A stretch of 64,000 bases of DNA, taken from NCBI GenBank assembly GCA_028713655.1, contig JAQTNW010000002.1, positions 76,627 to 140,626 of the forward strand. The letters run 5' to 3'. The notes under the pieces were generated by a model that worked only from the letters and a program-made list of their open reading frames with translations, had not been told where the DNA came from and searched no databases. Of this stretch, positions 44,962 to 53,116 are shown piece by piece; positions within the stretch are counted from its first letter, which is position 1, and every line of letters starts with the position of its first letter. The DNA comes from Candidatus Methylacidiphilales bacterium (lineage in GTDB: Bacteria; Verrucomicrobiota; Verrucomicrobiia; Methylacidiphilales; JAAUTS01). Both the position numbers and the translations under genes were made by a program.

Positions 44962-45975
44962 TCAGACTTTGTAAACCAAAGGAAACCGGGCATATAGAGC
45001 CCGCAAAATCCAGCCCGGAGTGGCATAAACCAGCAGAACGGTTGCCGCCCGTCTGAGCCGCGCGCGCGGACGCAGGCGGTAGTCTTCAAAAATCCCGATC
45101 AGGCATTGCACAAGCGGGAAATCCCCGGCCGCTTCGCGGGGATAGAACTTCGGCCAAAGCTTCAAACATGCCAGGCCGCAAAACAGAAAAAACGAACTGC
45201 GCCGCCACATGTTCGGATTTACGGCAAAACCCCGTTCCGCGCAGGCCTTGAGAAAGAAGCGAATCGAAACGGCATGTTTTGAAACCCGGTAGGGCAGGAT
45301 TTTTTTGGAAAACGATTCCTCGAACCCGTGGTAGTCGGGACTGAAGTTGGCGTCATGTGTGGTTTTGCAAGCCAGGACCTTCGGCAAAAGAGTCCTCTCG
45401 CCGAAGAACGGGCAAAGCCGTGAAAGATGCGCGTCTGCAGACAGCCAATGGTCCACCGGAAGAGGAAACAGTTTTTTCAAAATCTTCGCATCGAATACGC
45501 AGCCGCTTTGGGGCGACCATGTGTAATAGCCGTAGTCATGAAGCGCTTCCATGACGCTTTCTCCGGAAAGACAGCGTGGAACGATGGGATGCTGCGGGAT
45601 CACCTCCCCCGCAGGGTTTACATTCATGAGATAATAATGCAACACGCTGGTATCCGGGCGCCATGCCTTTGTGAATTCCTCCACGGCATGCGGCAGAAGA
45701 TAATCGTCCGCATCCAAAAACAGGACGAGACTGCCGTGGCAGTGCTCAAAGCTGAGATTGAGGGCCCCCGTCTGGCCGCAACGCTTGGTGTGAAAAACCG
45801 GAATACGGCTTTCGTAGCTTTTCAATATTTCCAGGCTGTCGTCGCTTGAGCCGTCATCCACGGCGATCACTTCCAGGTTGGGATAGTCTTGGTTCAAGCA
45901 GCTATCCAGACTGCGCTTCAGAAAGCGGCCGTAGTTGTAATTATCTACTATCAGGGAAACCAGGGGCGGGTTCAT
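44962..45975 (-). CDS. Glycosyltransferase, GT2
   Basis: A 337-residue GT-A enzyme. It has VSLIVDNYNYGRFLKRSLDS, VIAVDDGSSDDS (nucleotide-binding aspartates) and SLVLFLDADDYLLPHA (the DxD metal site). WSPQSGCVFDAKILKKLFPL and the following acceptor region are as in family 2 transferases. The C-terminal ~80 residues include a hydrophobic stretch (FFLFCGLACLKLW) that may contact the membrane. It lies 27 bases upstream of the Wzm-like gene on the same strand. Confidence 0.9.
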   Translation of the reverse strand: MNPPLVSLIVDNYNYGRFLKRSLDSCLNQDYPNLEVIAVDDGSSDDSLEILKSYESRIPVFHTKRCGQTGALNLSFEHCHGSLVLFLDADDYLLPHAVEEFTKAWRPDTSVLHYYLMNVNPAGEVIPQHPIVPRCLSGESVMEALHDYGYYTWSPQSGCVFDAKILKKLFPLPVDHWLSADAHLSRLCPFFGERTLLPKVLACKTTHDANFSPDYHGFEESFSKKILPYRVSKHAVSIRFFLKACAERGFAVNPNMWRRSSFFLFCGLACLKLWPKFYPREAAGDFPLVQCLIGIFEDYRLRPRARLRRAATVLLVYATPGWILRALYARFPLVYKV

Positions 45976-46002
45976 GTGTGGCGTGCCAGAGGGATGAAGG
46001 CG

Positions 46003-46947
46003 TCAAAAGTTCCCGGGTGAATTTTGAGAATAAATCCGGCCGACGATCTGCGCGGCTATCAGGTCCAGCCTTTTTAATGCCCACAGCCATCCCGGGAAAA
46101 GACGGATGGGAGCCGTCACATAATTCCAATACTGCCGTTCGGCGCGCGTGGGTGTCAGACGCGAAAACAAGGCGCGGAAGAAGGAGAACATGCGCCACGG
46201 CTTGGGTTCGTTGATGGCATGCGACATGATGTAACCCCGGATTTCAAAATCCATGGCGTCCCGGCCCGCCCAGCTCAAGGACAGCTTGGTCGCCATGCAG
46301 GCCATGTTCATGGCATCCTGATACGGATGCTGGAAAGGATTGTCCCGGTCGCCGAAGCACATGGTGTGGTGGTTGCTTAAGCCGGTTTTCAGTTTGCTGA
46401 CAATGGATTCCCACGTGTCCAGGATTTCCATGCAATCGCGGCGGATGCCAATGAAGCCGGCGTTAAAATGGGCCCTCAGACGTTGTTGCGGAGTGTAACC
46501 CCAGTCGGTCAGGACCTGTTCCCATCCCAAACGTATCGGATGGGTTTCCGGCATGCAGGTAACGTCCTCGCAAAGGGCGATTCCATGGGCGGCCCACTCC
46601 TCGAAAAAACTCCAGCGGCATTTGACCACAATATCCGGGTCGAAATAAAAGGCCGCTTCGGCGCCGGGTTCCAATTCGAGCAGGACTTTGCGCAACCAGG
46701 CGGGCTTTTGCGCCGAATAATGATGGGGTGGATTTTCCTCAAAAAAGCAGACTGTTAGTCCCTCGGCCGGCGAATAGTCCCAACCGTGCGCACCGCGCTT
46801 TGCGTTGCGCGCCCAAAAAGGCAGTTCCCCACCGCGGTAACCCGCCCAAATCGTTCCGCGATAGCCGTGGAGATACAGCGAGTTCACCAGGGCGCCGACC
46901 CCATAATGGTGGTGGCCTTCGAACAGGGTGCAAATGGTTCCGCGCAT
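46003..46947 (-). CDS. Putative glycosyltransferase (paralogue of the gene at 51005)
   Basis: A 314-residue soluble protein, about half identical by eye to the protein at 51005-51946. Shared blocks are CTLFEG-HYGVGAL-NSLYLHGYRG, GELPFWAR, YFDPDIV (a DxD-like motif), LCED, FNAGFIGI and the C-terminal PKPW...P-R-YW-V-P-RLFP. The layout of an N-terminal Rossmann half plus DxD resembles GT-A retaining transferases such as GT8, but I do not recognise a named family. The start is set at 46947 by comparison with the paralogue; a longer frame begins at 46974. It heads the polysaccharide run. Confidence 0.7.
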   Translation of the reverse strand: MRGTICTLFEGHHHYGVGALVNSLYLHGYRGTIWAGYRGGELPFWARNAKRGAHGWDYSPAEGLTVCFFEENPPHHYSAQKPAWLRKVLLELEPGAEAAFYFDPDIVVKCRWSFFEEWAAHGIALCEDVTCMPETHPIRLGWEQVLTDWGYTPQQRLRAHFNAGFIGIRRDCMEILDTWESIVSKLKTGLSNHHTMCFGDRDNPFQHPYQDAMNMACMATKLSLSWAGRDAMDFEIRGYIMSHAINEPKPWRMFSFFRALFSRLTPTRAERQYWNYVTAPIRLFPGWLWALKRLDLIAAQIVGRIYSQNSPGNF

Positions 46948-47009
46948 GGCATGGCAATTTATGCCAGCATCCATGCCAGGTCAAATTCATGTTGTGGGGA
47001 AGGGGTGAG

Positions 47010-47138
47010 GATGTGAACGTTTGCGGCAATGATTTCCGCCTCATTATGGCCATCCATTATAACCGGGGTATTATTTATAAGCTGCAATTTCTGACGCATG
47101 TCGAATGCGGCAAAGACAAATGGAAAAAGGAATTATGA
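47010..47138 (+). pseudogene. higB: Truncated HigB-type toxin remnant
   Basis: The reading frame ending at 47138 carries DVNVCGNDFRLIMAIHYNRG and then IIYKLQFLTHVECGKD. That is the C-terminal half of the HigB family (typical form FNVGGN-RLV-I-Y---YI-FV-THAEYD). The frame continues upstream, but nothing there resembles the HigB N-terminus, about 55 residues are missing, and the sequence runs into the promoter side of the glycosyltransferase gene. Its stop overlaps the higA ATG by four bases, the normal higBA arrangement. It is therefore a decapitated toxin gene. Confidence 0.7.
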
Positions 47139-47551
47139 AGACCAAATTTATTTTTAAAGACTTACCCGGGGATTACCGGGGATTGCTTGCCCTCTACATG
47201 CTTCGCCCGATCCATGACAAGGTGGATTACTCCAACGCACTGGAAATTCTCGATGCGATGGCCGGCCAGGCATTGAGCCCGGACCAAGACGACTACTTTG
47301 AGGCGCTTGCCTTGCTGGTGGAGGCTTACGAATCCTCGCATCTTCCAAGGCTGCCTTGCAAAAGGGGCTTGCCTCTTCTCAAACATCTCATTGAAGAAAA
47401 CAAAATGACGGCCGCAGACTTGCCCCGTCTTTTGGGCGCCGACCGCAGCCTCGGCGTCAGAATCCTGAATAAAGAAAGGAATCTGACCATCGAGCACATT
47501 AAAAAGCTGGCGGCCCGGTTTCAAGTGCCGATGGGATTATTTCTTGCGTGA
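47135..47551 (+). CDS. higA: HigA-type antitoxin (XRE-family HTH)
   Basis: A 138-residue antitoxin of the COG5499 group. The N-terminal half has the family pattern (YMLRPIHDKVDYSNALEILD, DDYFEALALLVEAYESSH). The C-terminal helix-turn-helix runs KHLIEENKMTAADLPRLLGA and LGVRILNKERNLTIEHIKKL. HigA binds its toxin and represses its own operon. The ATG at 47135 overlaps the stop of the higB remnant and has an AAGGAA ribosome site. With no intact toxin beside it, it is an orphan that could still act as a repressor or protect against related toxins. Confidence 0.88.
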   Translation: MKTKFIFKDLPGDYRGLLALYMLRPIHDKVDYSNALEILDAMAGQALSPDQDDYFEALALLVEAYESSHLPRLPCKRGLPLLKHLIEENKMTAADLPRLLGADRSLGVRILNKERNLTIEHIKKLAARFQVPMGLFLA

Positions 47552-47656
47552 AATAGCCCCCGAAAACCCAATCCTGACCTGTCGCGCCACATTCCCTGTC
47601 TGCATGCCTATTTGAATGGGGTGAATGGGTCAACTCTCAACGCTTTGCACTGATAA

Positions 47657-47782
47657 ACAACCGAAGCCCCCGCCTCGGATTATGAAGTCACCTATGCGTA
47701 CGATAACGCCGGGCGCCTGGGTACCGTATTTCTTGCCCAGAATTTCCCCATGAACCCAAGCTCGGCCCTAGCATATGGGTAG
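47657..47782 (+). pseudogene. RHS/YD-repeat gene fragment
   Basis: A short open stretch reads SDYEVTYAYDNAGRLGTVF before a stop at 47780-47782. YEVTYAYDNAGRL is the YD-repeat signature of RHS proteins. It has no start and is bounded upstream by an in-frame stop at 47654, so only about 40 codons survive. It shows that an RHS-type gene, often a polymorphic toxin, once lay here. The surrounding 276-bp gap also holds a gaatggggtgaatgggtcaa piece related to 50877. Confidence 0.6.
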
Positions 47783-47827
47783 AAGACCCCATAGTTCCAA
47801 TTTATTTCATGGTTTACAAATCACACA

Positions 47828-50800
47828 ATGAAAACGAATTCCGTAGCGCTGTACCCGCTGGCATTAATCATTTCCGTGTTGCTTGCCACCTCCCCTCCGG
47901 CAGTCGCCCAAACCGTTGCAGATTTGGGTGAGGGACAGAATTTTACAATTTTGGGTGGATCAGCAGTCACAAATACCGGAATCACAGTCGTAAATGGCAA
48001 TTTAGGGGTGAGTCCTGGCAGTTCCATTTCCGGATTTCCGCCAGGCACGGTGATCAACGGGGCTATTTATAATAATGTCGCACCGGCCACCACGGCTCAT
48101 GCCGATACGATTACGGCTTACAATTTACTGGCTGGCGTGGCAATGACAGCAAACCTGACCACGCTGGATCTGGGTGGTATGACGCTCGCCCCCGGAGTTT
48201 ACAAATTCAACAGCACAGCCGGGCTGACGGGGACGCTCACGCTTAATAATGTTGGAAATCAAAATGGTACGTACGTTTTTCAGGTTGGCTCCGGTCTGAC
48301 AACGGCTCCCAGTTCGGCAGTGGTATTGCTTGGCGGTTCGGACCCCAACATATTCTGGCAGATCGGCAGTTCAGCCACCCTGGGTACCGCGACCGTATTT
48401 GAAGGAAATATTGTAGCCAACACAAGCATTACCCTGGACCCCGGGGCCAGCATCGCAGTTGGAAGGGCCCTGGCGATCAATGGAGCTGTCACGATGGCTG
48501 GCGGTAATTCAGCCAACCTTAATGCATTGGCGCTTCCCCTGGTTTCAGTCGGCGCTTATTGGAATGGCACCACAAGCGCCAATTGGTCGGAGGCGAACTG
48601 GTCGCCCACCGTCATCGGTGGAGCCTCCACGACACTCACTCCCCTGGCGGATGTTGTTTTTTCAGTAAACGCCATACCTGCCGTCCAACCGTTGAATGAA
48701 AATACCATCCTCGATTACAATGCCAATATTTCAAGTCTTACGGTCAATGACCCAGTGCCGGTGACAATTAGCAGTCCAATACTTGGTCCCTTATCCACCC
48801 TCACGATCACCGGTGCAGCCGGTGCGGGCAGTACTGTTACGATTAGCAATGGAGCCGGCCTGACGACAATCAACAGCGATCTTGTTCTCGGCGGTTTGTC
48901 TCAGGGAATTAATGTCAGCAACTCGGCCGGTTTGGTGATTAATGGCGCAGTCAATGGGGCGATGGGACTGACAAAAGCGGGAAGCGGTGTGCTGACCCTG
49001 AATGGAGCCAACACTTATACTGGCGGCACAAATATCAACGCGGGATCGCTCGCCGTGGGCAGCGCCGGCGCACTTGGTGCGGGCAGTGTCACAAATTCAG
49101 CCACACTGGAAACAACGGCGGCATTGAGCGCGGTCGCGCCGCGTGCGATTCATGTAAATGGCTCGTTTGTCCAGAATGGAACCGGCACCCTGCTGCTGCA
49201 AGTGGCCAATTCACCGTTGCCAACGCCGTCGATGAACACCGGTATTGCGGGGACTGACTATGATACCCTCGTGGTGACCGGCACGGCATTGCCGGGAGGT
49301 GCACTGGATCTGAACTTTAAAGCCGGCACTGTTCCCAGCCAGGGACAACGGTATGTTGCAGTTACCGCCGGAGCCCCGGTGATGTCGCAGTTTATCTCAC
49401 CAACCACAACCAATCTTCCGGCGTCGTTTTACACAGTTACAACATATAATGACACGTTTGGAGGATCGCAGCCGATTGATAGTGTGATTGTCACCCTGCT
49501 CAAGCCCTTTGCTTTGTCTCCCGGATTGACGCCGAATCAAACCAGCGTGGGTAATAATATTGACAACAATCTTGCACTTCTCGGCAACGGCGGCTCGATG
49601 GGAACGCCAACGGGTGCCGCAGCAGACTTTTTCAACAACATCGTTACGGGGTTGAATATCTCGTCCAACGCGAATGGCTCACTTGGGCCGGCATTGAATG
49701 AACTCTCACCGCAGCGCTTTCAAATCCTGCGCAATATCGCTTTCGACAACTATGCGTTTGAGGTCCAAAGCTTGGATAACGAATTGGCCCGCGAGCGGAA
49801 TGGCCAGGGCGGGTTTGACATGTCCGGCTTTGTGTTTAATGACAGGACACTTGGAGCGCAGCTGTCATCCATCAAGAGCCGTCTGTACGCATGGAATCCC
49901 CCCCCTTCCGCCCCCGGCTTGTTGAGCGATTCCAACCAGACCATGCTGGCCGGCGCGACGATATCTGAAGACAAGGACCTCAATGCGATCGGATATCACG
50001 CACAAGCACCCATTCGTGAGCCCTTGAACAAATGGAACGGATTCATTGATGGCGGCGCCGAGCTGGGCGATCTCGATCATAATGTTGACGTTAGCCACTC
50101 TTCCTACACCACGGGCCGTGCCCGTATTGGAGTAGATTATCGCGTCGCAACAAATCTTCGAGTGGGCGCACTCTTCGGATTCAGCCATACGGACGCAGAC
50201 CTGGATTACGAAGGCAGCAAAGCAAAGGTCGATAGCTATACGCCGGGTCTCTATCTGGCCTATGCGGACAAACAAGGGTTCTATGCAAACGGCTTGTTCA
50301 CCTACACGCGCAATGAATACAGCACGGATCGCAGGATTGTCATCCCCGGCGTCGATCGTACCGCGAACGGCTCAACGGGCGGCGACCAATTCGGAGCCAA
50401 TCTATCCGGCGGCTATGAATTTCACAGGAACAACTGGACATTCGGACCCGCCGTCGGCTTGACCTATGTAAATCTCGGGATCAACAGTTTTAATGAAACT
50501 GGCGCCGGCGCGGCGAACTTGAGTGTTAACAACCAGTCGGACGATTCACTCCGCAGCCGCCTGGGCGGAACCGTGCGCTATCAGGACAAGATCGGTTCGG
50601 TTGTTATAGTCCCACACCTGAGCGCCTTCTGGCAGCATGAGTTTCTTGACGAGTCCAAACTTATCACCAGTCAATTTGAAGGATTACCGGCTGGCACGTT
50701 CTCCGTTCAGACCGTCAAAGGTGATAGTGATAACGCTTTACTGGGGGCTGGAATCGATGTTGAAGTGACAGATAGGGTCACATTGTTTATCGATTATCAA

Positions 50801-50866
50801 GCAGAAGCAGGCGGTTCCACTTTCCTTGGGCAATCAGCCACCGGTGGCGTAAAGGTCAGTTTCTAA
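47828..50866 (+). CDS. Autotransporter with an ice-binding (DUF3494) passenger domain
   Basis: A 1012-residue exported adhesin-like protein. Residues 1-27 are a signal peptide ending AVAQ. Residues about 30-235 match the ice-binding DUF3494 beta-solenoid along its length: NFTILGGSAVTNTG, GNLGVSPGSSISGFPPGTV, DLGGMTLAPGVYKFNSTAGL, NGTYVFQVGSGLTTA, NIFWQIGSSATLGTATVFEG, and AINGAVTMAGGNSA. An autotransporter-associated repeat follows (GLTKAGSGVLTLNGANTYTG, about 379-410). After a long beta-rich linker, a C-terminal 12-strand-type barrel (about 733-1012) ends in VSF. The passenger should therefore be displayed on the cell surface. Ice-binding proteins prevent recrystallisation or anchor cells to ice; some DUF3494 domains may bind other ligands. 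Confidence 0.88.
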   Translation: MKTNSVALYPLALIISVLLATSPPAVAQTVADLGEGQNFTILGGSAVTNTGITVVNGNLGVSPGSSISGFPPGTVINGAIYNNVAPATTAHADTITAYNLLAGVAMTANLTTLDLGGMTLAPGVYKFNSTAGLTGTLTLNNVGNQNGTYVFQVGSGLTTAPSSAVVLLGGSDPNIFWQIGSSATLGTATVFEGNIVANTSITLDPGASIAVGRALAINGAVTMAGGNSANLNALALPLVSVGAYWNGTTSANWSEANWSPTVIGGASTTLTPLADVVFSVNAIPAVQPLNENTILDYNANISSLTVNDPVPVTISSPILGPLSTLTITGAAGAGSTVTISNGAGLTTINSDLVLGGLSQGINVSNSAGLVINGAVNGAMGLTKAGSGVLTLNGANTYTGGTNINAGSLAVGSAGALGAGSVTNSATLETTAALSAVAPRAIHVNGSFVQNGTGTLLLQVANSPLPTPSMNTGIAGTDYDTLVVTGTALPGGALDLNFKAGTVPSQGQRYVAVTAGAPVMSQFISPTTTNLPASFYTVTTYNDTFGGSQPIDSVIVTLLKPFALSPGLTPNQTSVGNNIDNNLALLGNGGSMGTPTGAAADFFNNIVTGLNISSNANGSLGPALNELSPQRFQILRNIAFDNYAFEVQSLDNELARERNGQGGFDMSGFVFNDRTLGAQLSSIKSRLYAWNPPPSAPGLLSDSNQTMLAGATISEDKDLNAIGYHAQAPIREPLNKWNGFIDGGAELGDLDHNVDVSHSSYTTGRARIGVDYRVATNLRVGALFGFSHTDADLDYEGSKAKVDSYTPGLYLAYADKQGFYANGLFTYTRNEYSTDRRIVIPGVDRTANGSTGGDQFGANLSGGYEFHRNNWTFGPAVGLTYVNLGINSFNETGAGAANLSVNNQSDDSLRSRLGGTVRYQDKIGSVVIVPHLSAFWQHEFLDESKLITSQFEGLPAGTFSVQTVKGDSDNALLGAGIDVEVTDRVTLFIDYQAEAGGSTFLGQSATGGVKVSF

Positions 50867-50876
50867 CTCCGCAATG

Positions 50877-50938
50877 TGAATGGGGTCAACTCCGATAGTC
50901 ATCGCGAGTGAACTCCGACATTCGTCGCGAGCGGGTTT
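50877..50938. repeat. Dispersed repeats downstream of the autotransporter
   Basis: tgaatggggtcaactcc (50877-50893) echoes gaatggggtgaatgggtcaa at about 47613, on the other side of the autotransporter gene. aactccgacattcgtcgcga (50911-50930) is a third copy of the block at 17291 and 21690. The 138-bp gap holds no gene. Confidence 0.5.
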
Positions 50939-51004
50939 CCTGACATTGACATATCTTTGACGAATTTTGCCTTTCGCTTTCTACACGCTTTTCGGAAAAA
51001 AAGT

Positions 51005-51946
51005 TCAAAGATTATTGGGGGGCCGATGGCGGAAAATCCTGGCAATCAAACGGGCCAGAAAGAGGTCCGCCTTCTTTAAAAGCATTTTCCAACGGGGATA
51101 AAGCCTTACAGGGGTACAAACATGCTGCCAGTAACTCCCTTGGGCCCGGGTCGGGGCCTTTCCTTGCAGGCAATACAGAGCGTAACGGATCTCCCAGGGC
51201 TTTGGCATGCCGATTGCGTGAAACATCATGGGTTTGCCGGTTTTAAAACTCATCCCGTCCGGACCAGCCGCGGAAAGGGCACAGTCTGAAATCATAAGGG
51301 CCACGTTGAGCGCATCCTGATCCGCCATCTGGAATGGATTGGTTCTGTCGCCATAGCTCAGGTGCTCGCGGTCCGGGTGCTGTTCCTGAATCAAAAAAAT
51401 GAGCTTTTCCCAAAGCGATAAAAATCCGGCGTCCTCGCGTTTGATGCCGATGAATCCCGAGTTGAGATAAAAATCAAGATCGCGGAAGGAGGTATAACCC
51501 CGGGAACGAGCGTGGGATTTCCATTGGAGCCGCAACGGATGGGAAGCGCCGATGTTTGTCAGGTCCTCGCAAAGCGGAATCCCGAAGCGGATCCAATTTT
51601 CAAAAAAATCCCAGGAGCGGTGGATAACGATGTCCGGATCAAAATAATAAACCGCCGCGGCTTCAGTGTCGTATTCCTGCAATACGCGCAGCATCAGTTC
51701 CGGTTTATGGTGGGAAAGATGGCAGCCGGGGTTTTCCCGGCAAAAACAGAGCGTCAGGCCGGCTGCGGGCGAAAACTCCAGTCCATGAACGCCGGGGCTT
51801 GCGGCGCGCGCCCAAAACGGCAGATCGCCGCCGCGCCAGCCGATCCAAAACGTTCCCCGGTACCCATGAAGATAAAGGGAATTGAGCAGCGCGCCGACGC
51901 CATAATGGTAATCGCCCTCGAACAGGGTGCAGGCTGTTGCGCGCAT
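51005..51946 (-). CDS. Putative glycosyltransferase (paralogue of the gene at 46003)
   Basis: A 313-residue protein matching the 46003 product from end to end: MRATACTLFEGDYHYGVGAL, LYLHGYRGTFWIGWRGGDLP, YYFDPDIVIHRSWDFFENWI, IPLCEDLTNIG and LNSGFIGIKRED. Like its paralogue it has the DxD-type YFDPDI and no membrane segment. The two lie on the same strand, separated by the higA/RHS/autotransporter block, and so look like a tandem duplication later split by insertions. It may act on the polysaccharide or possibly on the adjacent autotransporter; neither is shown. Confidence 0.7.
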   Translation of the reverse strand: MRATACTLFEGDYHYGVGALLNSLYLHGYRGTFWIGWRGGDLPFWARAASPGVHGLEFSPAAGLTLCFCRENPGCHLSHHKPELMLRVLQEYDTEAAAVYYFDPDIVIHRSWDFFENWIRFGIPLCEDLTNIGASHPLRLQWKSHARSRGYTSFRDLDFYLNSGFIGIKREDAGFLSLWEKLIFLIQEQHPDREHLSYGDRTNPFQMADQDALNVALMISDCALSAAGPDGMSFKTGKPMMFHAIGMPKPWEIRYALYCLQGKAPTRAQGSYWQHVCTPVRLYPRWKMLLKKADLFLARLIARIFRHRPPNNL

Positions 51947-52123
51947 ACGGGACTAAACTTAGACAACAGTTGTGACCTGTCATGCTCTTTTGGGACAGGG
52001 ACGGATGCTGCCAGGAATGCAAAAATCGCCTGCCAACCCCGCCTGTGGGCGCGCGCCGACAGGGGAAACCTCTCCCACCAGACATGTGATTTTGCACCGC
52101 AGGGTTCCGGCCTTTCTCAACCC

Positions 52124-52182
52124 ATTTGTAACACCAACTTGATATGTCCGAAACATGGGCTTGATAGAAATGGTTCGTGACT
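52124..52182. repeat. 59-bp direct repeat, copy 1
   Basis: The block atttgtaacaccaacttgat ... cgtgact matches 53556-53614 at 56 of 59 positions. Inside it ATGT-N5-ACAT can form a small hairpin flanked by two cttgata motifs. It lies 78 bp before ssb. The rest of the 314-bp gap upstream (51947-52123) shows nothing recognisable apart from an unremarkable palindromic ctgccaggaatgca area. Confidence 0.9.
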
Positions 52183-52260
52183 TGCTCCAAAAGATGCTCG
52201 AACAGGAACCGCAAGGGCCGGGCAAGGGCCGTTGCCTAACCAACCTTAAACTTTATTATT

Positions 52261-52740
52261 ATGAACTCTCTGAACAAAGTATTTTTAATCGGAAACCTGA
52301 CGCGCGACCCGGAAATACGCCACACGCCCAAAGGGATCGCCGTGGGTGATTTGGGGATGGCAATCAACATGCTGTCCCGCGGGCCGGACGGGGCTGAAAA
52401 GGAAGAGGTTTGTTATGTGGATGTGGTGCTCTGGGGGCGCCAGGCGGAAGCCTGCAAGGAGTACCTGGGCAAGGGGGCTCCGGTTTTTGTGGAAGGCCGC
52501 CTGCAGTTCGACCAATGGGAAAGCCAGCAGGGCGAAAAGCGCAGCCGTCTGCGCGTGCGCGCCGAGCGGGTGCATTTTTTGGGCCGTGGTGGTGGAAACT
52601 CAGGCGGGAATTCCCGGGACGATGCTGCGGAACGCGGCTCCAGCGGCCGCAAAGCCGAGAGCAAGACGGGCGAGTCCCGGGTCCGGGAATCGCATGTCAG
52701 CCCGCTTTCCAACGCCACCGATGACGAGATGCCGTTGTAG
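52261..52740 (+). CDS. ssb: Single-stranded DNA-binding protein
   Basis: A 159-residue SSB. The OB fold occupies residues 1-108: MNSLNKVFLIGNLTRDPEIR, VCYVDVVLWGRQAEACKEYL, GKGAPVFVEGRLQFDQWES and LRVRAERVHFLG. A Gly/Ser-rich linker follows, ending in the acidic tip DDEMPL, which recruits repair and replication partners. It protects ssDNA during replication and recombination. It is unusual in not being beside rpsF/rpsR and in sharing a repeat-bracketed module with a toxin-antitoxin pair. It may be a second SSB of the genome. Confidence 0.95.
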   Translation: MNSLNKVFLIGNLTRDPEIRHTPKGIAVGDLGMAINMLSRGPDGAEKEEVCYVDVVLWGRQAEACKEYLGKGAPVFVEGRLQFDQWESQQGEKRSRLRVRAERVHFLGRGGGNSGGNSRDDAAERGSSGRKAESKTGESRVRESHVSPLSNATDDEMPL

Positions 52741-52852
52741 ATATTCATTCCACAAAAGCGCCGGATTTTTGATTTTGAAAACCATAGGCACAACCTTTCC
52801 GCCAGCCGCCGGCCATCTTGACAAGCGACACTCCGAGTGTCATTTTCAAATT

Positions 52853-53116
52853 ATGAAGCTGAAGACGGTTTCCATGCTGGAATTGCGTTCCCGGGGGCGG
52901 GACGTGGTCAGGCGCCTCGAACGGGGGGAGAAACTGGCGCTGACCTACAGGGGGAAACGGGTGGCGACCCTGGTGCCCGAATGTTCCGGAAAGAACCGCC
53001 CGATTCCCGCTGACGATCCGATCTATCGTTTTGTGGAAAGCGCGGAACCGATGGGCTCCATGACCAACGAACAAATCGATCAGCTCCTCTATGGAAAGCC
53101 GTCGGATCTTCGTTGA
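52853..53116 (+). CDS. Phd/YefM-type antitoxin
   Basis: An 87-residue protein. KLKTVSMLELRSRGRDVVRR and LERGEKLALTYRGKRVATLV form the Phd/YefM N-terminal DNA-binding fold. The C-terminal half (DPIYRFVESAEPMGSMTNEQ) is the flexible toxin-wrapping part. It overlaps the PIN-domain toxin gene by 26 bases, the normal order for this kind of module, and probably represses the pair. The ATG at 52853 begins the fold; longer upstream frames overlap ssb and are rejected. Confidence 0.88.
   Translation: MKLKTVSMLELRSRGRDVVRRLERGEKLALTYRGKRVATLVPECSGKNRPIPADDPIYRFVESAEPMGSMTNEQIDQLLYGKPSDLR

Noticed and set aside
52346-52852. Longer 5' extension of the Phd-type antitoxin frame
   Set aside because: The extension overlaps ssb in another frame. 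The antitoxin fold begins exactly at the ATG at 52853.
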